Part shown: positions 9,833 to 19,200 of the stretch, in pieces
Layout of the letters: every line of letters begins with the position of its first letter
Position numbering within the stretch: position 1 is the stretch's first letter
Source: Pseudomonas sp. MYb327
Lineage (GTDB): Bacteria; Pseudomonadota; Gammaproteobacteria; Pseudomonadales; Pseudomonadaceae
Length of the DNA: 64,000 nt
NCBI RefSeq assembly: GCF_040438925.1
Contig: NZ_CP159258.1
Location: forward strand, 4,534,501 to 4,598,500
Direction of reading: 5' to 3'
Made by a program: the position numbers and the translations under genes
The notes under the pieces: generated by a model
Told to the model about the DNA's origin: nothing
Databases searched by the model: none
The model's input: only the letters and a program-made list of their open reading frames with translations

Positions 9833-9862
9833 TTGCGACGCGTTATCATGCGCCGCTTTATA
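9833..9862 (+). promoter_or_regulatory. Candidate sigma-70 promoter for cobL-cbiD-cobK
   Basis: TTGCGA (9833-9838) and TTTATA (9857-9862) are separated by 18 bp and lie about 20 bp before the cobL start. This is a visual match to the sigma-70 consensus only. Confidence 0.4.
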
Positions 9863-9882
9863 CAGATGAATTGAGAGCATCC

Positions 9883-11094
9883 ATGGCACGCTGGTTGACC
9901 GTGACAGGCATTGGTGAGGAAGGCTTCAAGGGTTTGGGCAGGAATGCCCGGCATGCGTTGCTAGCCGCGTCGAAGGTCTTCGGCAGCCAGCGCCAACTGG
10001 ACCTGCTGCCGCCATGCATTCGTGCCGAACGTGTGCGCTGGCCGAGCCCGTTTTCCCTCGATACGCTGCTGGCCCTGCGCGGTGAACCGGTCTGCGTGCT
10101 CGCCAGTGGCGATCCGATGTTCTTCGGCGTCGGCGCCAGCCTCGCGCGACAACTGCCCAACGAAGAAATGTTGATCCTGCCAGCGCCTTCGTCCTGCTCC
10201 CTGGCCGCCGCACGGATGGGCTGGCCGTTGCAGGAAGTGGTCACACTCTCAGTGGTTGCACGGCCCGTCGCGGCGATTAATGCGCAGCTTTTCAGCGGCA
10301 CTCGCCTGTTGGTCCTCAGCAACGACGGCCAAACCCCGGCGCTGATTGCCGAACTGTTGCGCGAACGCGGGTTCGGGCCGAGTCGCCTGAGCGTGCTGGA
10401 ACATTTGGGCGGTGAAACCGAGCGACGCATCGACGGCGTCGCCAACGACTGGAACGACCAGGCAATCGCCGATCTCAACCTGATTGCCATCGAGTGCATC
10501 GCCGAGCCGAACACGCCGCGCCTCTCCCGACTCGCCGGCTTGCCGGACTCAGCGTTCAAACACGATGGCCAACTGACCAAACGCGATGTGCGCGCAATCA
10601 CGCTTGCACGCCTGGCGCCGGTGCCCGGCGAACTGTTGTGGGATGTCGGCGCCGGCAGCGGTTCGATCGGCATCGAATGGATGCGCGCCCACCCGAGCTG
10701 CCGGGCGCTGGCCATCGAGGCTGATGAAGGACGGCAGCAGTTGATCGAGCACAACCGCGACGCACTTGGTGTGCCCGGCCTGCAACTGATTCGCGGCAGT
10801 GCGCCGCAGGCACTGGCCGGGCTCGAGCGTCCAGATGCGATTTTCATCGGCGGCGGAGTCACTCGCGAGGGTGTGCTCGACACTTGCTGGGCCGCACTCA
10901 AACCTGGCGGCCGGCTGATCGCCAACGCTGTCACGCTGCAAAGTGAAATAACCTTGATGACCTGGCGCGAACAATACGGTGGCGAGTTGACGCGCATCCA
11001 TATCGCCCAGGCCCAACCGCTGGGCGACTTCGATACCTGGCGCCAGGCGTTGCCGATTACCTTGCTGGATGTGACGAAGCCTTTCGATGCGTGA
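9883..11094 (+). CDS. cobL: Precorrin-6Y C5,15-methyltransferase (decarboxylating)
   Basis: CobL methylates C5 and C15 and decarboxylates the C12 acetate chain. The N-terminal half is a tetrapyrrole methylase ([11 protein letters not shown] near residue 75); the C-terminal half is CbiT-like with the SAM motif [13 protein letters not shown] near residue 255. The ATG at 9883 is chosen because GAGAG lies 5-9 bases upstream; a TTG at 9871 is in frame but less likely. Length is 403 residues. It overlaps cbiD by 8 bp. Confidence 0.93.
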   Translation: MARWLTVTGIGEEGFKGLGRNARHALLAASKVFGSQRQLDLLPPCIRAERVRWPSPFSLDTLLALRGEPVCVLASGDPMFFGVGASLARQLPNEEMLILPAPSSCSLAAARMGWPLQEVVTLSVVARPVAAINAQLFSGTRLLVLSNDGQTPALIAELLRERGFGPSRLSVLEHLGGETERRIDGVANDWNDQAIADLNLIAIECIAEPNTPRLSRLAGLPDSAFKHDGQLTKRDVRAITLARLAPVPGELLWDVGAGSGSIGIEWMRAHPSCRALAIEADEGRQQLIEHNRDALGVPGLQLIRGSAPQALAGLERPDAIFIGGGVTREGVLDTCWAALKPGGRLIANAVTLQSEITLMTWREQYGGELTRIHIAQAQPLGDFDTWRQALPITLLDVTKPFDA

Positions 11095-12184
11095 CGAAAC
11101 CGCCGAACAACCCGCGCCACTGCGCAGCGGCCTGACCACGGGTAGTTGCGCCACGGCCACCAGCCTTGCGGCGGCGCGCCTGCTGCTCGCGGGTATCGTG
11201 GCCGACGCCGTGAAAATCGTCCTGCCCAAAGGCAAGCAGGTGCAAATGCGCCTGGAGTTCTGTCGCCTGATGGAGGGCGGCGCCGAGGCGGGCACGATCA
11301 AGGATGCCGGCGACGATCCCGACGTGACCCATGGTGCGTTGCTCTACTCCGAGGTGCGCCTGCGCAGCGAGCCCGGCGTCGGTTTCAATGCCGGTCGTGG
11401 TGTCGGCACGGTCACTCGACCGGGGCTGGTGCTGGCTGTGGGTGAACCGGCGATCAACCCCGTACCGCGCAAAATGATCACCGATCACCTGACCCTGCTT
11501 GCCAGCGAATTCGGCTACAGCGGCGGTTTCGAGGTCACGGTGAACGTCGAGGGTGGCGAGGCGCTGGCGCTGAAGACCATGAACCCGCGCCTGGGAATTC
11601 TCGGTGGGCTGTCGATCCTCGGCACCAGTGGCATCGTTCGACCCTTTTCCTGCGCGGCTTATATAGCGTCGATCCAGCAAGGCATCGACGTGGCCAAGAC
11701 CAACGGCTACCTGCACATCGCCGCGTGCACCGGCAACGCCAGTGAAGACACCATGCGGCGGGTCTACAACTTTCCGGAAATCGCCCTGATCGAAATGGGC
11801 GATTTCGTCGGCGCGGTGCTCAAGCACCTACGCAAAGTACCAGTGGATAAACTCAGCATTTGCGGCGGCTTCGGCAAGATCAGCAAACTGGCGGCCGGGC
11901 ACATGGACCTGCACAGTCGGCATTCCAGCATTGATCTGCCACAACTGGCCGAATGGGCCGCCGCGGCAGGTGCCGATGCGTCGTTGCAGCAGGACATCCG
12001 TGAAGCCAACACCAGTCAACAGGCGCTGGCCATGGCCAGTGCAGCCGGAATCGCCCTCGGCGATGCGGTGTGCCAGCACGCCCTGGACTTTGCCCGCAGC
12101 GTGGTGCCGTCGCAGGTCCAGGTTGAAGTGTTTGCCATCGATCGTCAGGGCGGGATTGTCGGCCATGCGGGGGTTTTTCATTGA
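11087..12184 (+). CDS. cbiD: Cobalt-precorrin-5B C1-methyltransferase
   Basis: CbiD methylates C1 of the corrin macrocycle. The N-terminal [18 protein letters not shown] stretch is diagnostic. It is usually associated with the anaerobic pathway, but pseudomonads carry it in the aerobic cob set in place of CobF. At 365 residues its length is typical. The gene overlaps cobL by 8 bp and cobK by 4 bp, so the three are translationally coupled. Confidence 0.94.
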   Translation: MRDETAEQPAPLRSGLTTGSCATATSLAAARLLLAGIVADAVKIVLPKGKQVQMRLEFCRLMEGGAEAGTIKDAGDDPDVTHGALLYSEVRLRSEPGVGFNAGRGVGTVTRPGLVLAVGEPAINPVPRKMITDHLTLLASEFGYSGGFEVTVNVEGGEALALKTMNPRLGILGGLSILGTSGIVRPFSCAAYIASIQQGIDVAKTNGYLHIAACTGNASEDTMRRVYNFPEIALIEMGDFVGAVLKHLRKVPVDKLSICGGFGKISKLAAGHMDLHSRHSSIDLPQLAEWAAAAGADASLQQDIREANTSQQALAMASAAGIALGDAVCQHALDFARSVVPSQVQVEVFAIDRQGGIVGHAGVFH

Positions 12185-12909
12185 AGCGCATTCTGTTGTT
12201 AGGGGGCGTGACCGAGGCGTTGGCGATTGCCCGCACTCTTGGGCCACAGCACATCTATAGCCTGGCCGGTGTCGGGCGAGTGCCGACGGATCTGACCTGT
12301 CAGGTTCGTGTGGGTGGTTACGGCGGTGCGGAAGGCCTGGCGCAGTTCATCCGCGATGAAGGGATTGACCTGCTGCTCGACGCCACCCATCCCTACGCCG
12401 CCCGGATCAGCCAAAACGCTGCGACGGCCGCTCGGTTGAGTGGCATCGCCTGTTGGGCGCTGCGACGTCCGGCGTGGCAGCCACAAGCCGGCGACGACTG
12501 GCGTGAAGTCGGCGATTGGGCCGAACTCATCGAAGCGCTGAGACCGTTCCGGCGTCCGCTGTTTACCCTTGGACGCGAGCCCTTGCAGCACCTGGACGAA
12601 ATCCCCCCGGAACAATTCTGGACCTTACGCGCCCTGGACGTTTACCCCGGCAACGAACGCTGTGAAGTGATCGGCGCTCGCGGGCCGTTCCAGATCGACG
12701 ATGAACGTGAACTGTTCGAGCGGCGGCAGATCGACGTCCTGATCAGCAAAAACAGCGGCAGCACCGCCACCGAACCGAAGTTGGAGGTGGCGCGGGAGCG
12801 GCGGGTGCCGGTGTTGGTGCTGAAGCGGCCGGTGTTGCCGGGGGTTGAGCGGGAGTTTGGATCGGTCCCAGAACTACTGGAAAATTTATCCCTGTCAGAC
12901 CTTTCCTAA
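12181..12909 (+). CDS. cobK: Precorrin-6A reductase
   Basis: CobK/CbiJ reduces precorrin-6A with NADPH. Visible features are an N-terminal [12 protein letters not shown] nucleotide-binding-like motif, [14 protein letters not shown], and [14 protein letters not shown] near the C-terminus. The start is a TTG that overlaps the cbiD stop (TTGA); no in-frame ATG is available close by. The protein has 242 residues. The gene ends at a TAA, after which the same frame continues into an antitoxin-like remnant. Confidence 0.92.
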   Translation: MKRILLLGGVTEALAIARTLGPQHIYSLAGVGRVPTDLTCQVRVGGYGGAEGLAQFIRDEGIDLLLDATHPYAARISQNAATAARLSGIACWALRRPAWQPQAGDDWREVGDWAELIEALRPFRRPLFTLGREPLQHLDEIPPEQFWTLRALDVYPGNERCEVIGARGPFQIDDERELFERRQIDVLISKNSGSTATEPKLEVARERRVPVLVLKRPVLPGVEREFGSVPELLENLSLSDLS

Positions 12910-13068
12910 GGACTGCAGGAGCCTGCGAATTTCAAATTCGCCCGTGATGCCGGCTTAGGACGCGAAAGTCTGTACAAAGCGCTCAGCAGCACTGGCAATC
13001 CTGAATTCGCGACTATCATGAAGGTTATGAAGGCTCTTGGTCTGCGTTTGCATGCCACTGTTGTGTAA
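12910..13068 (+). pseudogene. Remnant of a HigA-like addiction-module antidote protein (C-terminal part)
   Basis: In the frame immediately after the cobK stop the sequence encodes about 50 residues ending in ARDAGLGRESLYKAL ... FATIMKVMKALGLRLHA, the C-terminal helix-turn-helix end of the putative addiction-module antidote family. No start codon lies in the frame and the N-terminal half is missing, so it is a decayed fragment. No toxin partner is nearby. Its 5' end coincides with a GCGAATTT-C-AAATTCGC palindrome (12925-12941). Confidence 0.7.
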
Positions 13069-13166
13069 TGTGCTGCGACACCAAACCGCACGCCGCTTTT
13101 TTACTTATCGGCCCTGATCAGGCTAAATAGCCCGCGCCTGATCGCCCACCCACCGGATTTTGTCCC

Positions 13167-13565
13167 ATGTCCCGACAACGGCTCGCAATTGCCTGGATAG
13201 CCTGCTTCGCAGTGCTGTTCAACATGCTCGCCATGCCGATGTCCGGTGCGATGGCGCAGACGGCGAAGTCGCCTGCCGAACAGTTGTTGTGGGGCAGTTT
13301 CTGCTCTTCAAGCGGCACCAAAATGGTGGCGATTTCCCTAGGCGACATTGAGCAAAAAAACCCGCAAAACGACGATCATTCCAACATGCAGCATTGCTGG
13401 TGCTGCTCTGGTTCCGCACCGTTGGTAGCGTTGCCCGGCCATGAACCGCAGCTGTATTTCGCGAGCTACGAAGCCAATCGAGCCCTGCCCCCCGCGTCAC
13501 TCAACACCCCGACACCGCGCCAGCAATGGCCGAGCCTCAATCCCCGCGCGTCCCCTCTGGTCTGA
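13167..13565 (+). CDS. DUF2946-family putative metal-handling protein
   Basis: A 132-residue protein with an N-terminal hydrophobic signal/anchor (about 8-30) and the DUF2946-type MQHCWCCSG cysteine/histidine cluster near residue 80. DUF2946 members are often found next to PCu(A)C chaperones and copper TonB receptors, as here, so a role in periplasmic copper handling is inferred; the function is not established. It heads a same-strand run with the next four genes. Confidence 0.8.
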   Translation: MSRQRLAIAWIACFAVLFNMLAMPMSGAMAQTAKSPAEQLLWGSFCSSSGTKMVAISLGDIEQKNPQNDDHSNMQHCWCCSGSAPLVALPGHEPQLYFASYEANRALPPASLNTPTPRQQWPSLNPRASPLV

Positions 13566-13613
13566 TTCCTTCTCGCAATTGATCTGCGTTTTGAATCGCT
13601 CTGGAGAACTGCC

Positions 13614-14093
13614 ATGTTGAACAAACTCATCGTTCTGGCCGCGTTGCTGCTGCCTGCCTGCTTTGCCAATGCCCATGAATACAAGGCTGGCGAACTGGAA
13701 ATCGCTCACCCCTGGTCCCAGGAACTGCCGCCCAACGCGCCGACCGTCGCGGCGTACTTCGTGATCCACAACCAAGGCAAAACCGCTGACCGCCTGCTCA
13801 GCGTCGACACGCCCATTGCCGGCGAAGCTCAACTGCATGAGCACGTGATGCAAGGTGACATGATGAAAATGCAGCACGTGCCGAGCGTGCAAATTCCTGC
13901 CGGCGGCGAAGTAACCTTTGCGCCCATGGCTTACCACGTGATGCTGCTGAACCTGAAAGACCGCAGCCTGTTGAGCGACGGCAAGCGCTTCCCGCTGACC
14001 ATGCATTTCGAGAAGGCCGGTGACGTGCAGGTCGAAGTGGCGGTGCAGAAGCAGGCGCCGCAAGACATGCAAAAGCATGCGCACGTCCAGTAA
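13614..14093 (+). CDS. PCu(A)C-type periplasmic copper chaperone
   Basis: A 159-residue protein with a cleavable signal peptide ending near residue 20 (CFANA-H). It carries the Cu(I)-binding H(M)x10Mx21HxM pattern: HEHVMQGDMMKMQ and, further on, MAYHVM. These chaperones deliver copper to cytochrome oxidase assembly or related sites in the periplasm. The His-containing tail (MQKHAHVQ) may add metal ligands. It is flanked by two DUF2946 genes. Confidence 0.93.
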   Translation: MLNKLIVLAALLLPACFANAHEYKAGELEIAHPWSQELPPNAPTVAAYFVIHNQGKTADRLLSVDTPIAGEAQLHEHVMQGDMMKMQHVPSVQIPAGGEVTFAPMAYHVMLLNLKDRSLLSDGKRFPLTMHFEKAGDVQVEVAVQKQAPQDMQKHAHVQ

Positions 14094-14114
14094 TCGCCCG
14101 AGCTGAAGACGCCC

Positions 14115-14567
14115 ATGCGCCCGCTTAGCGCCAGGTCATCCAGATCACGCCGTCAGCCATTGAGCCTGACGCGCGGTAGCTGGATCAGCCTGTTCGCCAT
14201 GCTGATGATTTTTATCGGCCCGCTGATTTCTCAGTCGATGCCGATGGATTCGCGCACCTCGATGTCCATGAACATGTCAATGGACATGGACATGAACATG
14301 GATATGTCGGCGATGGAGCACGCCGACCACGGCGCGCAAGCCGACGCCGAGCACTGTCCGCCACAAACCGGTCATCACGCCGCCTGGGAAAAGTGCGGCT
14401 ATTGCAGCCTGCTGTTCAATTGCCCGGCGCTCACCGGTGGCGCTTCATTCGCAGCGTTCGACACCCCGCCCGCCAACACTTTCACCACACCCTCCCCTCG
14501 CTTGGGCCATGCCCGGCAAACCTTCTTCCCCGGCGCCCGCACCCGTGCGCCACCCGTCGTCGCGTAA
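14115..14567 (+). CDS. Second DUF2946-family protein with Met-rich metal-binding stretch
   Basis: A 150-residue protein with an N-terminal hydrophobic segment (about 20-40), then a Met/Asp-rich stretch (MSMNMSMDMDMNMDM) and several His residues, followed by the DUF2946 CGYC motif near residue 95. Met-rich stretches of this kind typically bind Cu(I). It begins 21 bp after the PCu(A)C gene and precedes the copper receptor gene, so they probably form one operon. Confidence 0.8.
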   Translation: MRPLSARSSRSRRQPLSLTRGSWISLFAMLMIFIGPLISQSMPMDSRTSMSMNMSMDMDMNMDMSAMEHADHGAQADAEHCPPQTGHHAAWEKCGYCSLLFNCPALTGGASFAAFDTPPANTFTTPSPRLGHARQTFFPGARTRAPPVVA

Positions 14568-14650
14568 ACACCCCAACTGATTTCACACGGTTGAAGAGAC
14601 AGCTCCAGGCTGTCGGCCGTGTCGTTTACGACTGTTCGATGGAAATTGTC

Positions 14651-16756
14651 ATGTCCAGGTTTTCTGCTGACTCACGCTTGAGCCCTGCCCAAGCCACTTC
14701 GACCCTGAACGAATCCGCGATTCGATTCAGACACGCTACCGCCGTCCTGTGCGGCGCCCTGCTGACGCCCTCAGCGCTGGCCGATGAACACACCGGCCAC
14801 AGTGAAGAACTGAGCCCGACGGTGATCACCGCGATTGCACCGAGCTCGCCACTGACCATCGTTACCAACCCCAAGGAACCGCGCCAACCGGTGCCGGCCA
14901 GCGACGGCTCGGATTATCTGAAGACCATTCCGGGTTTCGCCCAGGTGCGCAATGGCGGCACCAATGGCGACCCAGTGCTGCGCGGCATGTTCGGCTCGCG
15001 GCTGAACATCCTCACCAACGGCGGCATGATGCTCGGCGCCTGCCCCGGCCGGATGGACGCGCCGACCTCGTACATCTCACCGGAAACCTACGACAAACTG
15101 ACCGTGATCAAAGGTCCGCAAACTGTACTTTGGGGACCGGGCGCCTCAGCCGGCACCATCCTCTTCGACCGTGAACCGGAAAGCTTCGGCGAACTCGGCA
15201 CCCGGGTGAATGCCAGCGTGCTGGCCGGTTCCAACGGTCGCTTCGACAAAGTGGTGGACGCCGCTGCTGGCGGCTCATTGGGCTATGTGCGGGTGATCGG
15301 CAACACGGCCCACGCCGACGATTACCAGGACGGCAACAACGACACCGTGGCCTCGCGCTATGACAAGTGGAACGGCGACGTGGCGCTGGGCTGGACCCCG
15401 GACACCGACACCCTGCTGGAATTGACGGCCGGCAAGGGCGATGGTGAGGCGCGTTACGCCGGGCGCGGCATGGACGGTTCGCAGTTCAAGCGCGAAAGCC
15501 TCGGCCTGCGCTTCGAAAAATCCAACCTCAGTGACGTGCTGGAAAAGCTCGAAGCGCAGGTTTACTACAACTACGCCGACCACGTAATGGACAACTACAG
15601 CCTGCGTACGCCATCCGGCACCGGGATGATGGCCGGGCCCATGGCGTCCAACGTCGACCGCCGCACCCTCGGTGCCCGCATCAAGGCGACCTGGCGCTGG
15701 ACCGACGTGCAATTGATCAGCGGCATCGATGCGCAGACCAACGAACATCGCCAACGCAGCGCCATGGGCGTTGACACCTACAACGACGGCCCCTTCAAAA
15801 AAGACGCCGACTTCCACAACTACGGGGTATTCAGCGAACTGACCTGGTACGCCGCCGACCGTGACCGTCTCATCACCGGCGCACGCCTGGACCGCGCCTC
15901 GGCCAAGGACTTCCGGCAGACCACCGGCTCGGGAATGATGACCCGGCCGAACCCGACGGCCGACGATACTCGCGCAGACACGCTGCCCAGCGGTTTCATC
16001 CGCTTCGAGCACGACCTGGCCGACAGCCCGACCACGCTATACGCGGGCCTCGGACACACCCAGCGATTCCCCGATTACTGGGAGCTGTTTTCGCCCAACT
16101 CCGGGCCCGCCGGATCGGTGAATGCCTTCGATGCGATCAAGCCGGAAAAAACCACCCAGCTCGACGTCGGCCTGCAATACAAGACCCAAGACCTCGAAGC
16201 GTGGGCTTCGGCTTACGTCGGCCAGGTTCGCGATTACATTTTATTCAACTACACCACCACAACTTCCCAGGCCGAGAACATCGACGCTCGAATCATGGGC
16301 GGCGAACTGGGCGCAGCTTACAACCTGACAAGCAACTGGAAAGCCGATGCAACCCTGGCGTACGCCTGGGGCAAGAACAGCAGCGATGGCAAGGCGTTGC
16401 CGCAAATGCCGCCGCTGGACGCACGGTTCGGCCTGACCTACAGCGAAGACAATTGGAGCGCCGGCGCACTGTGGAGAGTGGTCGCCGCGCAAAACCGCAT
16501 CGATCAGAACAAAGGCAATGTGGTGGGCAAGGACTTCGACAAGACACCGGGTTTCGCCGTGTTCTCGCTCAACGGCGCCTACCGGATCAACGACAACTGG
16601 AAGGTCAGCAGCGGCGTCGACAACCTGTTCGGCAAGGCCTACGCCGAACACCTGAACCTGGCAGGCAACGCCGGTTTCGGCTACCCGGCCGATGACCCGC
16701 AGGCCATCAAGGAACCGGGGCGCACCCTTTGGACCAAGATTGACATGAGTTTCTAA
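14651..16756 (+). CDS. oprC: OprC-like TonB-dependent copper receptor
   Basis: An outer-membrane TonB-dependent receptor of 701 residues with a plug domain and a C-terminal strand ending in Phe. The four copper ligands reported for P. aeruginosa OprC are in matching places: Cys131 and Met135 in GACPGRMD, and His311 and Met313 in DHVMDN. The ATG at 14651 is chosen because GGAAA lies 8 bases upstream; an ATG at 14639 is possible. The signal region is long, ending near PSALADEH. The frame is open further upstream only as a shadow of the DUF2946 gene. Confidence 0.9.
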   Translation: MSRFSADSRLSPAQATSTLNESAIRFRHATAVLCGALLTPSALADEHTGHSEELSPTVITAIAPSSPLTIVTNPKEPRQPVPASDGSDYLKTIPGFAQVRNGGTNGDPVLRGMFGSRLNILTNGGMMLGACPGRMDAPTSYISPETYDKLTVIKGPQTVLWGPGASAGTILFDREPESFGELGTRVNASVLAGSNGRFDKVVDAAAGGSLGYVRVIGNTAHADDYQDGNNDTVASRYDKWNGDVALGWTPDTDTLLELTAGKGDGEARYAGRGMDGSQFKRESLGLRFEKSNLSDVLEKLEAQVYYNYADHVMDNYSLRTPSGTGMMAGPMASNVDRRTLGARIKATWRWTDVQLISGIDAQTNEHRQRSAMGVDTYNDGPFKKDADFHNYGVFSELTWYAADRDRLITGARLDRASAKDFRQTTGSGMMTRPNPTADDTRADTLPSGFIRFEHDLADSPTTLYAGLGHTQRFPDYWELFSPNSGPAGSVNAFDAIKPEKTTQLDVGLQYKTQDLEAWASAYVGQVRDYILFNYTTTTSQAENIDARIMGGELGAAYNLTSNWKADATLAYAWGKNSSDGKALPQMPPLDARFGLTYSEDNWSAGALWRVVAAQNRIDQNKGNVVGKDFDKTPGFAVFSLNGAYRINDNWKVSSGVDNLFGKAYAEHLNLAGNAGFGYPADDPQAIKEPGRTLWTKIDMSF

Positions 16757-16780
16757 CAGCTTCGCGGCGGCCCGCTCCCC

Positions 16781-16805
16781 TGTAGGAGCGAGCCTGCTCG
16801 CGATC
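16781..16805. repeat. Single REP element
   Basis: A TGTAGGAGCGAGCCTGCTCG-type palindromic Pseudomonas REP unit in the gap between the copper receptor and the PepSY gene. It has no inverted partner nearby. Confidence 0.75.
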
Positions 16806-16865
16806 GGTTGCGCGGCAACCGCCAACACACAACTAAAAGATCCAAGCCAATGCGGAGCACACGTG

Positions 16866-18245
16866 ATGAAACAGCCCAAAGTGAACTTCTACAACCTGGC
16901 CTGGCGCTGGCATTTCTACGCAGGCCTGTTCGTAGCCCCCTTCATGGTGATGCTGGCCCTGACCGGCACTATTTACCTGTTCAAACCACAACTCGATTCG
17001 CTGATGTACAGCAGCCTGCTCAACGTCCCGGCCGGTCACCACACGGTTCCGGCCGACGACCTGCTCAAGCGAGTCAAGGACGCCTATCCACAAGGCACGA
17101 TCAAACAGTACCTGCCGCCAGTCAACGCTGAACGCAGCGCCCAGTTCGTCGTGCTCAATGGCGGCAACGAGCTCAATGTGTTCGTTGACCCGTACCACGG
17201 CAACATCCTTGGCGAGCAAGACGCCAAGAAGAACCTGCAAGCCATCGCCCGAGCGATTCACGGTGAACTGATGATCGGCACCGTCGGTGACCGGCTGGTG
17301 GAACTGGCCGCCGGGTGGGGCGTAGTGCTGGTGGTTTCCGGGGTGTTCCTGTGGTGGCCGCGCGGACAGGCTGCCGGCATTTTATGGCCACGCCTGAGCA
17401 GTCGCGGGCGAGTGCTTTGGCGTGACTTGCACGCGGTCACCGGGTTCTGGGGCGCCTCCCTGCTGTTGGTGATGCTGCTCAGCGGCATGACCTGGACCGG
17501 GTTCTGGGGCCAGCAATACGCGGCTGTCTGGAACGTCTTTCCGGCGGCGATGTGGGACAACGTGCCGAAGTCCGACGTCGAGGCACGCAGCCTTAACAGC
17601 GCCACGCGCCAGACCGTGCCTTGGGCCATGGAAAATACGCCGATGCCGATGTCCGGCGATCACGCCGAACACATGGCCCACGGCGGTGCGCAAGCCGGTC
17701 CCGCCGCGCCGACCATCAGCCTGCAAGACGTGCAAAACATCGCTGTGCAACGCAAGGTTGAGCCGGGTTACAGCATCACCTTCCCGACCACCGACACCGG
17801 CGTGTTCACCATCGCAGTGTTCGCCGACGACCCGCGCAATGACGCCACGCTGCACATCGATCAGTACACCGGCAAGGTCCTCGCCGACGTGCGCTACGAA
17901 CACTACGGCACCGTCGCCCGCGCCACGGAAATCGGCGTGATGCTGCACGAAGGCAAGATGTTCGGCACGCTCAACCAGATCATCGTGTTGCTGATCTGCC
18001 TGATGATCCTGCTCAGCGCCGTCAGCGGCGTGGTGATCTGGTGGAAGCGTCGCCCGCAAGGCAAGTTCGGCGTTCCGCCTCTGCGCCACGACCTGCCGAA
18101 ATGGAAAACCGCGATGGTCATCATGTTCGCACTGGCCGTTGCGTTCCCGTTGGTGGGCGCTTCACTGGTGGTGGTCTGGGTGCTGGATCGTGTGCTGCTG
18201 TCGCGCTTCACCCGGCAAACTGAATCGGCCTCATCTTCATCTTGA
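16866..18245 (+). CDS. PepSY-associated TM (PiuB-like) inner-membrane protein
   Basis: A 459-residue inner-membrane protein with about four or five hydrophobic helices (N-terminal, near 150, 200, 370 and the C-terminus) and large periplasmic PepSY regions. Such proteins accompany TonB-dependent metal or siderophore receptors and may act in metal reduction or release. A Met/His-rich stretch (MPMSGDHAEHMAHGG, about residues 258-272) fits copper. The ATG at 16866 is preferred to a GTG at 16863; GCGGAG lies upstream. A PepSY gene beside an OprC gene is a familiar Pseudomonas pairing. Confidence 0.88.
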   Translation: MKQPKVNFYNLAWRWHFYAGLFVAPFMVMLALTGTIYLFKPQLDSLMYSSLLNVPAGHHTVPADDLLKRVKDAYPQGTIKQYLPPVNAERSAQFVVLNGGNELNVFVDPYHGNILGEQDAKKNLQAIARAIHGELMIGTVGDRLVELAAGWGVVLVVSGVFLWWPRGQAAGILWPRLSSRGRVLWRDLHAVTGFWGASLLLVMLLSGMTWTGFWGQQYAAVWNVFPAAMWDNVPKSDVEARSLNSATRQTVPWAMENTPMPMSGDHAEHMAHGGAQAGPAAPTISLQDVQNIAVQRKVEPGYSITFPTTDTGVFTIAVFADDPRNDATLHIDQYTGKVLADVRYEHYGTVARATEIGVMLHEGKMFGTLNQIIVLLICLMILLSAVSGVVIWWKRRPQGKFGVPPLRHDLPKWKTAMVIMFALAVAFPLVGASLVVVWVLDRVLLSRFTRQTESASSSS

Positions 18246-18315
18246 GACACGCGAGATGCGCGGGACACAGAGCACTGTAGACTTCCCGCGCATCACCTTT
18301 GCCTTTTCGGGCCTC

Positions 18316-18380
18316 GTCGCTGGCAAGCCAGCTCCTACAAAACGTACACGAACCCTGTAGGAGCTGGCTTGCCAGCGATG
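18316..18380. repeat. BIME: inverted pair of REP elements
   Basis: TCGCTGGCAAGCCAGCTCCTAC and its inverted copy GTAGGAGCTGGCTTGCCAGCGA are separated by about 20 bp in the gap before the ABC importer genes. Confidence 0.85.
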
Positions 18381-18411
18381 GGGCCATCAGCTTCACCTCA
18401 AGAGCCACGGC

Positions 18412-19200
18412 ATGACCTCGCTTCACCTCAAAAACATCACATGGTCCCCGCTGGGCCACGGCCACTGCCATCACCAGTTCCAACTGCATGATGCCTCGCT
18501 GCACGTGGCTCCCGGTGAATTTGTCGGCTTGATCGGCCCCAACGGCAGCGGCAAGACCAGCCTGCTGCGTTGTGCCTGGCGCTTCAGCAAACCGCACAGC
18601 GGCGAGGTCCGGCTCGACCACCAAAACGTCTGGACACAATCCTCACGCTGGTGCGCGCAACGCATCGCCGTGGTGTTGCAAGAGTTTCCGGATGCCTTCG
18701 GCCTGACAGTGGAGGAAGTGGTCGCTATGGGCCGCACGCCGCATAAAGGCCTGTTCGATGGCGACACGATCGAGGATCGAAGCCTCGCGACCCAGGCCCT
18801 GGAATCGGTCGGTCTTCGGGGGTTCGAGGACCACGCTTTCTCCACCCTCTCAGGCGGCGAAAAGCAGCGGGTAATCCTCGCCCGTGCCTTGGCCCAACAA
18901 CCGCAATTACTGATTCTCGACGAGCCGACCAATCACCTCGATCCGCGCTATCAACTGGAGCTTTTGCAGTTGGTCAAGCGCTTGAAGATCGGCACCCTGG
19001 CGAGCATCCATGACCTGAACCTGGCCGCTGCGTTTTGTGATCGGCTGTACGTGATCAATCACGGTCGCATCGTTGCCAGTGGCACGCCGAAAGACGTTCT
19101 CAACGCCGCGCTGTTGCGCAATGTGTTCGGTGTCGAAGCGCTGATCGATGAACACCCTTTGCACGGCTACCCTCGAATTACCTGGATAACCCAACCATGA
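18412..19200 (+). CDS. ABC importer ATPase (FecE/BtuD type)
   Basis: A 262-residue ATPase with Walker A GPNGSGKTS, signature LSGGEKQR, Walker B LLILDEP and an H-loop IHDLN. It powers the binding-protein-dependent importer encoded by the next two genes, with which it overlaps by 4 bp. A His-rich N-terminal loop (GHGHCHH) is unusual. Family members take up Fe-siderophores, heme, cobalamin or other metal chelates. The setting next to cob and copper genes fits a metal or corrinoid substrate but does not decide it. Confidence 0.92.
   Translation: MTSLHLKNITWSPLGHGHCHHQFQLHDASLHVAPGEFVGLIGPNGSGKTSLLRCAWRFSKPHSGEVRLDHQNVWTQSSRWCAQRIAVVLQEFPDAFGLTVEEVVAMGRTPHKGLFDGDTIEDRSLATQALESVGLRGFEDHAFSTLSGGEKQRVILARALAQQPQLLILDEPTNHLDPRYQLELLQLVKRLKIGTLASIHDLNLAAAFCDRLYVINHGRIVASGTPKDVLNAALLRNVFGVEALIDEHPLHGYPRITWITQP

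Noticed and set aside
14393-14650. In-frame extension of the OprC-like receptor
   Set aside because: It overlaps the DUF2946 gene in another frame, is Arg/His-rich without similarity, and lacks a ribosome-binding site.
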